From Bubalus kerabau (taxonomy: Eukaryota > Chordata > Mammalia > Artiodactyla > Bovidae): a stretch of DNA of 64,000 nt. The notes below the pieces were generated by a model, which searched no databases, was not told where the DNA came from, and was given only the letters and a program-made list of their open reading frames with translations. The stretch is taken from contig NC_073624.1 of assembly GCF_029407905.1 (NCBI RefSeq), positions 111,600,001 to 111,664,000 of the forward strand, written 5' to 3'. The stretch's first letter is position 1; each line of letters opens with the position of its first letter. Of the stretch, positions 23,681 to 36,100 are shown piece by piece. Position numbers and translations under genes: made by a program.

Positions 23681-24521
23681 GCTGGACACTTTCATTCAAA
23701 AAGTTCTATGTTATTATTATATGTTATTAATATATACATTAATGATGTCACAATCAATAAAATAGGCTGGATTACACACAGTAACAATAGCGAATACTCA
23801 ATAACTTGAAACAATGTTCATTCCTCACTCATGCACCCTTAATGAGGCTTCAAGTGGAGTCCCCAAAGAACCATCACCGGCATGTGCTCGGTTCCCCAGG
23901 CTACACATGCTTCCACAGTGGCTCTGACTGACAGGGAGGACTAAGCATTGAAGCACTAGCCACTGATTGTTTCACAGGAAGTGACACGCCTTTCTCTGGC
24001 TGCTCTAGCCAAAGCTAATCACATAACCACCCCTGGGAGGGGAAGCCGGACCCTCCTGTGGGCTCAAAAGTAGAGAACAGACACTGCTGAACAGCAATAC
24101 TCACCACGGTCCACATTTTGGTACAGTAAGCTGCTCAAGGACTGGGGACCTAAGTTGTAACCCAGAAATCAATTTGTTTTTCTCCACTAATAACAATACT
24201 CAACACTTTTTCCCCTACCCACATTTTTACCCAAGGGGAAAATGATAGCATATGGTACAAATTTGCATCGGTAACAGTGGCAAACTTCATTCAGCCTTGA
24301 TTAAGCAGGGAGAGTTGGGAGCAAGGCAATGTCAGAGCATTTGTAGCTTAGAAAAGCACTTAACTCACAACTGAGAATCAGTGAAACTGAAAATTTTAAA
24401 AAGTGTGGAGAGAAAGCAGAGAGATTAGTGCAAAAGTAGACTTTTCTAAGTTCCAGTGCTTTCACTTACGGTTATTTTAGCAAACAGTCAATAATAATGA
24501 TTTTACATCCCTTTGGCTACT
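23681..24521. other. Intronic DNA without recognised genes
   Basis: About 23850-24100 is richer in GC and may be an old interspersed repeat, but I cannot name it. Confidence 0.5.
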
Positions 24522-24883
24522 AAATTTTTTTATCATTTTATTTTTTTTTAATTTTATTTTTAAACTTTACATAATTGTATTAGTTTTGCCAAATATCAAA
24601 ATGAATCCGCCACAGGTACACATGTGTTCCCCATCCTGAACCCTCGTCCCTCCTCCCTCCCCATACCATCCCTCTGGGTCGTCCCAGTGCACCAGCCCCA
24701 AGCATCCAGTATCGTGCATTGAACCTGGACTGGCAACTCGTTTCATATATGATATTTTACATGTTTCAATGCCATTCTCCCAAATCCTCCCACCCTCTCC
24801 CTCTCTCACAGAGTCCATAAGACTGTTCTATACATCTGTGTCTCTTTTGCTGTCTCGTACACAGGGTTATTGTTACCATCTTT

Positions 24884-26819
24884 CTAAATCCCATATATAT
24901 GCGTGAGTATACTGTATTGGTGTTTTTCTTTCTGGCTTACTTCACTCTGTATAATAGGCTCCAGTTTCATCCACCTCATTAGAACTGATTCAAATGTATT
25001 CTTTTTAATGGCTGAGTAATACTCCATTGTGTATATGTACCACAGCTTTCTCATCCATTCATCTGCTGATGGACATCTAGGTTGCTTCCATGTCCTGGCT
25101 ATTAGAAACAGTGCTACGATGAACATTGGGGTACACGTGTCTCTTTCCCTTCTGGTTTCCTCAGTGTGTATGCCCAGCAGTGGGATTGCTGGATCATAAG
25201 GCAGGTCTATTTCCAGTTTTTTAAGGAATCTCCACACTGTTCTCCATAGTGGCTGTACTAGTTTGCATTCCCACCAACAGTGTAAGAGGGTTCCCTTTTC
25301 TCCACACCCTCTCCAGCATTTATTACTTGTAGACTTTTGGATCGCAGCCATTCTGACTGGTGTGAAATGGTACCTCATAGTGGTTTTGATTTGCATTTCT
25401 CTGATAATGAGTGATGTTGAGCATCTTTTCATGTGTTTGTTAGCCATCTGTATGTCTTCTTTGGAGAAATGTCTATTTAGTTCTTTGGCCCATTTTTTGA
25501 TTGGGTCATTTATTTTTCTGGAGTTGAGCTGTAGGAGCTGCTTGTATATTCTCGAGATTAGTTGTTTGTCAGTTGCTTCATTTGCTATTATCTTCTCCCA
25601 TTCTGAAGGCTGTCTTTTCACCTTGCTAATAGTTTCCTTTGATGTGCAGAAGCTTTTAAGGTTAATTAGGTCCCATTTGTTTATTTTTGCTTTTATTTCC
25701 AATATTCTGGGAGGTGGGTCATAGAGGATCCTGCTCTGATGTATGTCAGAGAGTGTTTTGCCTATGTTCTCCTCTAGGAGTTTTATAGTTTCTGGCCTTA
25801 CGTTGAGATCTTTAATCCATTTTGAGTTTATTTTTGTGTATGGTGTTAGAAAGTGCTCTAGTTTCATTCTTTTACAAGTGGTTGACCAGATTTCCCAGCA
25901 CCACTTGTTAAAGAGATTGTCTTTAATCCATTGTATATTCTTGCCTCCTTTGTCAAAGATAAGGTGTCCATAGGTGCGTGGATTTATCTCTGGGCTTTCT
26001 CTTTTGTTCCATTGATCTATATTTCTGTCTTTGTGCCAGTACCATACTGTCTTGATAACTGGCTTTGTAGTAGAGCCTGAAGTCAGGTAGGTTGATTCCT
26101 CCAGTTCCATTCTTCTTTCTCAAGATCGCTTTGTCTATTCGAGGTTTTTTGTATTTCCATACAAATTGTGAAATTATTTGTTCTAGCTCTGTGAAGAATA
26201 CTGTTGGTAGCTTGATAGGGATTGCATTGAATCTATAAATTGCTTTGGGTAGTATACTCATTTTCACTATATTGATTCTTCCAATCCATGAACATGGTAT
26301 ATTTCTCCATCTGTTAGTGTCCTCTTTGATTTCTTTCACCAGTGTTTTATAGTTTTCTATATATAGGTCTTTAGTTTCTTTAGGTAGATATATTCCTAAG
26401 TATTTTATTCTTTCCGTTGCAATGGTGAATGGAATTGTTTCCTTAATTTCTCTTTCTGTTTTCTCATTATTAGTGTATAGGAATGCAAGGGATTTCTGGG
26501 TATTGATTTTATATCCTGCAACTTTACTATAGTCATTGATTAGTTCTAGTAATTTTCTGGTGGAGTCTTCAGGGTTTTCTATGTAGAGGATCATGTCATC
26601 TGCAAATAGTGAGAGCTTTACTTCTTCTTTTCCAATTTGGATTCCTTTTATTTCTTTTTCTGCTCTGATTGCTGTGGCCAAAACTTCCAAAACTATGTTG
26701 AATAGTAATGGTGAAAGTGGGCACCCTTGTCTTGTTCCTGACTTTAGAGGAAATGCTTTCAATTTTTCACCATTGAGGATAATGTTTGCTGTGGGTTTGT
26801 CATATATAGCTTTTATTAC
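24884..26819 (-). pseudogene. L1 ORF2 C-terminal half (RT motif C to Cys-rich end), frameshifted
   Basis: This resumes at VIKAIYDKP and includes GTRQGCPLSPLLFN (RT motif B) and LSLFADDMILY (motif C, catalytic DD). A one-base deletion near 26056 breaks the frame. The second frame goes through the thumb-like region and the Cys-rich CWRGCGEKGTLLHCWWEC to HIYGI. The apparent 16 residues before VIKAIYDKP in the first frame come from the inverted 5' UTR and are not part of ORF2. Confidence 0.9.
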
Positions 26820-27213
26820 CAGCACTGAAACCAAGCACCACACAAGGGCCAACAAGTTCCAGGGCAAGACATACCAAGCAAATTCTCCAGCAACAAAGGA
26901 ACACAGCCCTGAGCTTCAAGATACAGGCTGCCCAAAGTCACCCCAAAACCATACACATCTCATAACTCATTACTGGACATTTCATTACACTCCAGAGAGA
27001 AGAAATACAGCTCCATTCACCAGAACATCGACACAAGCTTCCCTAACCAGGAAACCTTGACAAACCACCTGTACAAACCCACACACAGCAAGGGAACGCC
27101 ACAATAAAGAGAACTCCACAAACTGCCAGAATACAGAAAAGACACCCCAAACTCAGCAATTTAAACAAGATGAAGAGAAAGAGGAATACCTAGCAGATAA
27201 AGGAACAGGATAA

Positions 27214-28096
27214 ATGCCCACCAAACCAAACAAAAGAGAAAGAGATAGGGAATCTACCTGATAAAGAATTCCAAATAATGATAGTGAAACTGATCCAAAA
27301 TCTTGAAATTAAAATGGAATCACAGATAAATAGCTTGGAGGCAAGGATTGAGAAGATGCAAGAAAGGTTTAACAAGGACTTAGAAGAAATAAAAAAGAGT
27401 CAATATATAATGAATAATGCAATAAGTGAAATTAAAAACACTCTGGAGGCAACAAATAGTAGAATAACAGAGGCAGAAAATAGGATTAGTGAATTAGAAG
27501 ATAGAATGGTAGAAATAAATGAATCAGAGAGGATAAAAGAAAAACGAATTAAAAGAAATGAGGACAATCTCAGAGACCTCCAGGACAATATTAAACGCTA
27601 CAACATTCGAATCATAGGGGTCCCAGAAGAAGAAGACAAAAAGAAAGACCATGAGAAAATACTTGAGGAGATAATAGTTGAAAACTTCCCTAAAATGGGG
27701 AAGGAAATAATCACCCAAGTCCAAGAAACCCAGAGAGTCCCAAACAGGATAAACCCAAGGCAAAACACCCCAAGACACATATTAATCAAATTAACAAAGA
27801 TCAAACACAAAGAACAAATATTAATAGCAGCAAGGGAAAAACAACAAATAACACACAAGGGAATACCCATAAGGATAACAGCTGATCTTTCAATAGAAAC
27901 TCTTCAAGCCAGGAGGGAATGGCAAGACATACTTAAAATGATGAAAGAAAATAACCTACAGCCCAGATTATTGTACCCAGCAAGGATCTCATTCAAGTAT
28001 GAAGGAGAAATCAAAAGCTTTTCAGACAAGCAAAAGCTGAGAGAATTCTGCACCACCAAACCAGCTCTCCAACAAATACTAAAGGATATTCTCTAG
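27214..28096 (+). pseudogene. L1 ORF1 (RNA-binding chaperone), frameshifted near its start
   Basis: L1 ORF1p is the trimeric RNA-binding protein of the L1 particle. An ATG at 27214 opens MPTKPNKRERDRES and hits TGA near 27260. A shift of one base restores the frame that then runs from DKEFQIM (27278 ATG) to 28096. The long open part shows a coiled coil (about residues 15-95, heptad-like I/L/E/K pattern), an RRM-like segment (YNIRIIGVPEEE) and the C-terminal domain (SIETLQARREWQDILKMM). Being in the inverted 5' half, it lies on the strand opposite to the L1 3' end. Confidence 0.85.
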
Positions 28097-28147
28097 ACAG
28101 GAAACACAAAAAGGGTGTATAAATTCGAACCCAAAACAATAAAGTAA

Positions 28148-29930
28148 ATGGCAACGGGATCATGCTTATCAGTAATTACCTTAAACATAAATGGGTTGAA
28201 TGCCCCAACCAAAAGACAAAGACTGGCTAAATGGATACAAAAACAAGACCCCTACATATGTTGTCTACAAGAGACCCACTTCAAAACAGGGGACACATAC
28301 AGACTGAAGGTGAAGGGCTGGAAAAAGATTTTCCATGCAATAGGGACCAAAAGAAAGCAGGAGTAGCAATACTTATATCAGATAAAATAGACTTTAAAAC
28401 AAAGGCTGTGAAAAGAGACAAAGAAGGTCACTACATAATGATCAAAGGATCAATCCAAGAAGAAGATATAACAATTATAAATATATATGCACCCAACACG
28501 GGAGCACCGCAGTATGTAAGACAAATGCTAACAAGTATGAAAGGAGAAATTAACAATAACACAATAATAGTGGGAGACTTTAATACCCCACTCACACCTA
28601 TGGATAGATCAACTAAACAGAAAATTAACAAGGAAACACAAACTTTAAACGATACAATAGACCAGTTAGACCTAATTGATCTCTATAGGACATTTCATCC
28701 CAAAACAATGAATTTCACCTTCTTCTCAAGCGCACATGGAACCTTCTCCAGGATAGATCACATCCTGGGCCATAAAGCTAGCCTTGGTAAATTCAAAAAA
28801 ATAGAAATCATTCCAAGCATCTTTTCTGACCACAATGCAGTAAGATTAGATCTCAATTACAGGAGAAAAACTATTAAACATTCCAACATATGGAGGCTGA
28901 ACAACACGCTGCTGAATAACCAACAAATCACAGAACAAATCAAAAAAGAAATCAAAATTTGCATAGAAATGAATGAAAATGAAAACACAACAACCCAAAA
29001 CCTGTGGGACACGGTAAAAGCAGTCCTAAGGGGAAAGTTCATAGCAATACAGGCACACCTCAAGAAACAAGAAAAAAGTCAAATAAATAACCTAACTCTA
29101 CATCTAAAGCAACTAGAAAAGGAAGAAATGAAGAACCCCAGGATTAGTAGAAGGAAAGAAATCTTAAAACTTAGAGCAGAAATAAATGCAAAAGAAACAA
29201 AAGAGATCATAGCAAAAATCAACAAAACCAAAAGCTGGTTTTTTGAAAGGATAAATAAACAAAGGGAGAAAAATCAAATCAACAAAATTAGAAATGAAAA
29301 TGGAGAGATCACAACAGACAACACAGAAATACGAAGGATCATAAGAGAGTACTATCAACAATTATATGGCAATAAAATGGACAACGTGGAAGAAATGGAC
29401 AAATTCTTAGAAAAGTACAACTTTCCAAAACTCGACCAGGAAGAAATAGAAAATCTTAACAGACCCATCACAAGCACGGAAATTGAAACTGTAATCAAAA
29501 ATCTTCCAGCAAACAAAAGCCCAGGTCCAGACGGCTTCACAGCTGAATTCTACCAAAAATTTAGAGAAGAGCTAACACCTATCCTGCTCAAACTCTTCCA
29601 GAAAATTGCAGAGGATGGTAAACTTCCAAACTCATTCTATGAGGCCACCATCACCCTAATACCAAAACCTGACAAAGATCCCACAAAAAAAGAAAACTAC
29701 AGGCCAATATCACTGATGAACATAGATGCAAAAATCCTTAACAAAATTCTAGCAATCAGAATCCAACAACACATTAAAAAGATCATACACCATGACCAAG
29801 TGGGCTTTATCCCAGGGATGCAAGGATTCTTCAATATCCGCAAATCAATCAATGTAATACACCACATTAACAAATTGAAAAATAAAAACCATATGATTAT
29901 CTCAACAGATGCAGAGAAAGCCTTTGACAA
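28148..29930 (+). pseudogene. L1 ORF2 N-terminal half (endonuclease and start of RT), frameshifted
   Basis: ORF2p carries an APE-type endonuclease followed by reverse transcriptase. The ATG at 28148 opens MATGSCLSVITLNINGLNAP, which includes the catalytic Asn of the endonuclease; QETH (metal-binding Glu) follows. A one-base deletion near 28341 moves translation out of frame. The continuing frame carries IINIYAPN, VGDFNTPL (catalytic Asp and Asn) and SDHNAVRLDL (catalytic His), then the RT fingers (KSPGPDGFTAEFYQ, NYRPISLMN). It is cut at STDAEKAFDKI (RT motif A) by the inversion point. The frame running on to 30045 is chance read-through into flanking DNA. Confidence 0.9.
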
Positions 29931-29950
29931 AATTTTTTTATCATTTTATT

Positions 29951-32900
29951 GTACTACTTTTTTTGCACAGATTTCTATATTGATCATGTCTACAGAGCAA
30001 TCTTTCTTTTCCCTTAATCTTCCCAAATTTCTTTTACTTAATTAATGTCACTTGGGAGAGACATCTCAAAAATTATACTTGGGAAATGTTGCTATTCTAA
30101 CATCAAAACCTGGAGAAGGTATTCCTCTTGCCTAGAGTTATCTCTTAAGTCAAGACCTACAGACTTTAGACGCTTTTATCCCACTTAGAGCAACTAGTAT
30201 TTTAAATCAGTAAAATTCACTACTTACCTAAAAGTTATAAATCGAACTCTCCTCTAACGTAGTTACCTGATCTGTTTTCAGCTATTCTAAGACTTTCAGC
30301 TGGACGATTTCAAACTGGAAATTCTTAAACTTCGATTTTCCTAGATAAGAATAATACTTCTCCTTTCTATGCATTGTCCCTTACCTCATTTGGCCATAAT
30401 GCCATCAAAAGTACATATAATTCATACTTTTTATAAGTTCTCTAACCACATGGTTTACATAAAGAATATAAGTTTTTCAGATGTGTTTCCTAAAACTGTA
30501 AAGGTTATTACATTCAGATACATTATCACAAATATTCATTAGCCTCCCACATGTTTCTCTCACAAATTTCACACAATAGAAAGAAATGATGCCGCCTTCA
30601 CAAAGTCACTGCTTAAGTGGAAATTCTTAAAAAAAAAAAAAAAAAAGAAGGAGAAGAACAAGGAAGGATGTGGGGAAGAAGGGGAGGGGAAGGGGAAAAT
30701 GAAAAAAAGGAAGAGTTGGAGGGGGAAAAGGAGAACAAGAAGAGAAAAATAACTTCAACTACTGGATTTTTTTTCTCAACGAATAGTATGTGGCATGAAC
30801 AAAAGAAATAGTAAGCCACCTTCCAGGAGGTACTAAGAGCATGGACTTTACCCCACACTTGGTAGAAGGCTGGTCACAGCTGATTGAATTTCCATTGTGT
30901 ACTGACTGTGCATTTGTCAGGCAATCCATCCCTGCTTATGTAATTGCAGCATTCCAGTAGTTCACTCTGTTCTGTCCTGAATCTTCAGCAGCATGACAGA
31001 CTGAGAAAATTAGATACAGCACAGCACCAAGCTGTTGACCTTCAGAATATAAAATAAAGCCCATCTTTTTAAATTGGTCTTTCTTGATGAGTCTATCTGA
31101 GGGAGAGTATTGCTAACAGGCCATTTTTCATGCTTACCATGTACCTTCATAAAATATTTTTTGATTTCTAAAAAATGATAATTTAAAATTTAAATGTATC
31201 TGTACTGTGCACAATATTATGAATAAATTCATTTCATTTAGACTTTGTCAGAAGGGGATACATTTTTTTCATCCCAAGATAAAACTCTCACCTTTCAACT
31301 AGAAGTAAATACACTGATAAATATGAAGGAAATTTTATTAGAGAAAAGAAAGAGAGGGAGGGAAGCTGAATTTCCAAGACAGCTTAATGTGGCTAATTGT
31401 TTGCCAAAGAATCAAAATTCAGTAGAGGAATAAATTACTTTCTGATTATATAAAATCCACATTATATTTTCCTTATTTGTTTTCCTTTGAAAGAATGTCA
31501 GACTCAGAAAAGTTGCAAGTAAAAGATAAAGAACTTTTTTCCCTCTGAACCACTTACTGACAGGTCTGAAACCCCAGAATAATTTAACAAATCAACAAAT
31601 ATTAGTTCTTTCATCTTTTTTTTTAACTGTCTCTTTATCTTCCCTGTTAAACTCATCATCAAATGCTTAGCTATCTACCTCATGTAAATCTGTTAAGTAG
31701 CTTTTTATTCCATCTTTTAGACTTTTCCATTTTGTTTTTTCCATGAACTTCTGGCATCTAAAGAAAACAACAGATAAGAAACCACACAAAGTTCAACTTG
31801 TAAAAACAAGGAGTCCTGTTAATGAGGAACAGGTTTCAAAATAAGCAAAATTCCCTTCATTCCTATTTCCCAAATTTCTTCACTTCTTCCTTTAAACAAG
31901 AGATGCTCTTAAAGGGGGAGGTGGGGAAAGGAAAGATAACGAGGAAACTTCTTTTCAGGTAACCCAGACACCTCCACGTGCTGTCATCTCGCCTCCCCTT
32001 CCTGTCATTGTCCAATACGTTCCTGGACTGTTTTTGCCTACCACCAGTTCCCTCTGTATTTCGGGATCCTGGTTTTGGCCTTCACTTCTCCACTGACATC
32101 ACATTATTAAAAATCACTGAAGATTTCTGCGTCAAGACTGTTATCTTTCAGTCCTCAATAGACTCAAAACTTCTCTAGAGCCCTTGACCACTATCGACCT
32201 TCCCTATTTTTATCTCTTCTCTCCCTCTTACTTCATGGCACCAAAATATTCTGCTCTTCCTTATCCTACTTCTCTGAACAAGCCTCATCCACTCTCACAA
32301 GTTTTCCCCCCTCTTCTATTTATCTCCCCAGTTCAGTTTTTAGTATTTTGTTCATTCTCTCTCTCTCTCTAAATTGCGCTCTCTCTCTCCCCCTACTCAA
32401 CATTCACCAAGCTTTAGCTCTCACGTCTTTACAAATGTCAGTCAAACCTATAATCCTATAAGCTCCTGCCAAGTCTTCAAATCAGTATCTTTAATTCACA
32501 ATCAATTCCTCCACCTGGGTACCTGAGTCAAATTCTCAGGTTCTCATAACTTCTTTACTTCCCTACACCCCACCTGGTGATCACTGTGTCTAATTTCACC
32601 TGGGACAGCAGCTGCTGAGTTCCAGCCAAGCGTTGCCATGAGAAAATGCTGACCAAGCGCTGACAGTTAATCTCTTTTTTTCAAAAGAAGACCCCCCCCT
32701 CCAAGACTGAATCATTAAAGGAAATTTAAATTTTAGATGAAATCCTCCAATGTTTAAATACTGACAACTATTTCAAAAACAGACAAACAAAAAACCCAGC
32801 ACCTAAGTCACACAAAACCTATCTGCAGACTTACAGACAGGTTGTGACATACAGCTTAAAAAGCGAATGCAAATGTCTTAGCTTGCTATTCCAAGCCTTC

Positions 32901-33190
32901 CAAAACCATCGTGAAACTACCTTCTGGAGTACCTATAACTCCATAATAACCACTACAAGCCAACTGATCTCCTATCCATTCTGACCTACAAGCATATTTG
33001 GTTCTTTCTCTCCTCTATGCCTATGTCATGTTTGGTTTGGACACAAAAGTTTTTCTTTTGCACACAAGAAGTGTTTTTCTTCCTCTAAATCCTACTTTAA
33101 GATTGAGTCCATATGCTACCATTTCTCTGAAAACTTTCTGGTCCACACTAGCTTCTGGGAATCTCGCTTCCATATTTCAAAAACATCAGT
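29951..33190. other. Intronic DNA with a purine-rich tract
   Basis: Mostly unrecognised AT-rich sequence. It includes the purine/G-quadruplex tract at 30629-30750 and a short CT repeat at about 32356-32370. No exon or named repeat found. Confidence 0.55.
30629..30750 (+). repeat. Poly(A) plus purine-rich tract with a G-quadruplex motif
   Basis: A run of 18 A (30629-30646) leads into about 100 bp of nearly pure A/G. At 30672-30695 there are four GGGG runs with loops of 5, 1 and 2 bases, a textbook G-quadruplex pattern on the plus strand (template strand for ACSS3). Confidence 0.9.
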
Positions 33191-33194
33191 AACG

Positions 33195-33360
33195 AGGACT
33201 GTGTGTCAGGCACAGTCCTAGACACTTTATGCTCCCACCCACCTCTATAATCCTAAGAAATTGATCCTATCGTTACTCTTATTTTACCAATACGGACATT
33301 GAAGCCTATCCAAAGGAAGTGGCAGAGCTGGGGTTGAACCCAAACATTTCTTGTTCCAGT
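33195..33360 (-). mobile_element. MIR SINE fossil
   Basis: Contains 'gtgtgtcaggcacagtcctagacactttat' and 'ggcagagctggggttgaaccc', reverse-complement MIR wording. Confidence 0.65.
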
Positions 33361-33439
33361 GCAGAAAGAAGAGTAGGAAGTTCAAGTTTTGATCATCCAC
33401 AATGGGACCCGTTTGTGCCAGGAAAAAAATTTTAAATCC

Positions 33440-33850
33440 TTAACATGACTCACCAGACCATTCATAATATGGCTTTCTCCTTCTGTTTCTTAATTATTAC
33501 CTGCCAAGTCAGCCTTCTTTCAGTTCCTAGAACTTATTGAGCTACTTCATACCTCACGACCTTTTCATGTGCTGTTCTCTTTGTCTGGAATGTTCCCTCC
33601 TCCTTCTGAGTCTAATCCCTACACACTGTGATCTCAGTTTAACCATCATTTCTTCAAGACTCCTACTATGATCCTTCCAGAAAAGATTATGGTGAATCCC
33701 CTTATTATTTAATAGCATTTAATACAACTCTAAAGAAATAGTTTTGTAATAATTTACTGTATGTCTCCCATCTCTTTCATCATTTTCTTTATACTATACA
33801 CACAATGAGTGAATAATTGATATCTTTAACACTTATAAGCCCTTTTAAGA
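33440..33850 (+). mobile_element. LINE-2 3' fragment
   Basis: Wording such as 'ccttttcatgtgctgttctctttgtctggaatgttccctcc' and the following ORF2-end/3' UTR order is typical of L2. Strongly diverged. Confidence 0.65.
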
Positions 33851-35895
33851 CTTGGAGACTTAAACAACCTTTATCTCATAGTCAGTCAGAAACTGAGATC
33901 TTGCATGTTAAAAAAAAGTACCTACACGATTTCCATTGTAGACATGTTAACCAAGCAGAAATCATTTTCTAATCATCTGCATTTAGACTTTTCTTTGTTA
34001 GCTTATGGTCACTGTTAATACATTTAAATTCTAAATCAAACAGTATGTGAGAGTCTGATCATTGAATGTTGTTTAAATATAAACAAACTAAAATAGGACT
34101 GCAATGTTTCCAGACAAAGGGATAATTAATGACCCAGACCGAAAAAATTAACCACAATGCATAATGCAAAAGTGAATTGCCTAATTCTTCCGAGAGGGGT
34201 AGCTGGATTTCACTTTCAGGAAAGGCAGTAGGATGTCTAATTCATCAGGAGAAAACAACCAAAACATCATTTCTGTGGTCCCAGGACTAGAGAAATTACT
34301 AGGGGTTCTAATTGCTTCACCATATAGTCAGTTCTCCACTGAAGCCTAATAGAGACTTTATTCTCCCCAAAGCTAGGTGTCAACAATGTGAATGAACCAA
34401 CAACCTGTGAGGAAAGGTAATTCTTCACATGTTCCTAAAGCACCTACCTGGAATTTGTTTTTCAAAGATCTCAGAGATTACAGTCCCAGAAATCTATTTT
34501 ATAGGGCTATTCACTACAATGGAAGGTCCCTAATGTATCACTCAAAGACTTCGATTCCATGCTCATACTACTGCATGTGTAAACTACTATTGAGTCGTTT
34601 ATGCCACTGTGAAAGCTAATATGCATTACTATGTATGTGTTGGGGTTTTTGGTAGGCCTGTAGATTCAGAGGGGAGTTTGCCTCCACGAAAAATAAACAG
34701 ACAAGCGTATAATGAGGAAGAATCCGTTCAACTTCTGGGAAACCATGGGGCTTCAGCGATCTTGACTACACACCTCTGTCAGCTCCACCTCGAAGAGAAC
34801 AGCTAGCTGTAGCAGCCCTTCCTCATTTTATTTAAGGATTGGTGGTCAACAGCTGCCTTCCCCAGATCCCAGCTTCAAAAAGTAAGCAAAGCACCTTCAT
34901 ATCAAATTGTGCCTGTATCCACTTGCTACCTCCCAAGACATGCAGAATCAAAAATCATTAAGTCCATGTATCCTGTTACCTATCACTTTTTAAATTCATA
35001 TGTCTGTTCTGCCCTAGAATATAGGGGTATAACGCGGGGCGGGTGAACATTTGCCCTGACCGTGAGTTTACCTTTGCAGAAAAATGTTAACCAACGAAGA
35101 ATAACTCCAAATAGGATTCAGATTGAAACCATTTTTTGAATGGAGTTTCAGATTGGATGGATGGTCTCCTATGTCTACCTGCCTCTCCAACTCTGTTCTG
35201 CCAACCAAACTCCTTGGTAAGATTGAATCACACTGCTAAAATAAATACAGACTCAAAGACTTATCTGTTATTCACTTTGATCTGTTGGGCTGCTATAAAA
35301 CAGGTACAGCCACGTGATTCCAAGAGTACAAAGATGAAGAATTTGGATACAATATTATCAAATACCGTGACCTACAATGTACTGAATTTTTGAAAATACA
35401 TACAAAGACCCTTTGGCCAAAAACCTCTTTAAAAGTAGACATTTTATGCCTACAATTTTTAAAAATTCAGGCAAGCAACAAGAAATTAAGAAGAGAAAAA
35501 ACATAGAGGGAAAATCTCCAGATCTTAAAGGTCGATTTGATGGACATTTTGAGTTCCACATTGTCTGTACTCCCTTGAGCCCTCCCCAACTTCAATTAAT
35601 CCTCTAGAAACCTGTTCTTTGCATTGCCACTGCCACTACCTTAGGTCTGGCCCTCATTGGTTTTTATTTGGAGTATCCCAGTGATTTCTTGAGTTTTCTG
35701 CACAGTTTTATGGGACGGTGGTCACATAAATAATTTCAGTTCCATACTTTTTGACAGATATATGGACACAGAACTTTGAGAACACATTCTTAGGTGAGAC
35801 AATAATCTCGGTGTTTTGATCTTCTCAGATCTAGAGATTTCCTGCTCTTAAATAATTGTGGAATGAGAGTACAAAGATAGCTATTCTTACTCTAA
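33851..35895. other. Intronic DNA without recognised features
   Basis: Short frames at 34392-34806, 35136-35393 and 35358-35607 show no homology, splice context or start context that I can support. Confidence 0.55.
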
Positions 35896-35899
35896 CATT

Positions 35900-36100
35900 T
35901 ATAGGGTCTATTTCTTTTAAGACTTGGTCTTAATCCTTTACTAAATTAATCTTACTAGTTACACATTTATATATGACAAAACTGAAGAACAGAGTGATTA
36001 AGCAACTTGCCTATGAACACACAGCCAGTAACTATAAGAGCCAGAACTCAAACACAAAATTCTGGCCCCAGAGAACAGGCTGTTAACCATCATGACACCT
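35900..36100 (-). mobile_element. MIR SINE fossil
   Basis: Contains 'gacaaaactgaagaacagagtgattaagcaacttgcc' and 'cacacagccagtaactataagagcc', a diverged reverse-complement MIR core. Confidence 0.7.

Larger units (their letters stand above)
24522..29950 (-). mobile_element. Near-complete L1 with 5' inversion (twin priming)
   Basis: Read on plus, the order is: target-site duplication (24522-24542), reverse-complemented poly(A), 3' UTR and ORF2 C-terminal half (24543 to about 26819, minus), then 5' UTR, ORF1 and ORF2 N-terminal half (about 26820-29930, plus), then the same 21-bp duplication (29930-29950, identical). ORF2 stops at DAEKAFDKI on plus and resumes at VIKAIYDKP on minus, so only about 60 bp around the junction is missing. 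The copies of the duplication overlap the ORF2 end by AAATT. A matched 21-bp duplication indicates one retrotransposition event, not two. Frameshifts at about 27258, 28341 and 26056 inactivate it. Confidence 0.93.

Noticed and set aside
25953..26867. Minus-strand 304-codon RT ORF with its own N-terminus
   Set aside because: The first 16 residues are translated from inverted L1 5' UTR. The true L1 sequence starts at VIKAIYDKP, and the C-terminus is a frameshift product.
28231..30045. Single 604-codon plus-strand ORF taken as a gene
   Set aside because: It is the L1 ORF2 N-terminal half after a frameshift. The last part beyond 29930 is read-through into the target-site duplication and flanking intron.
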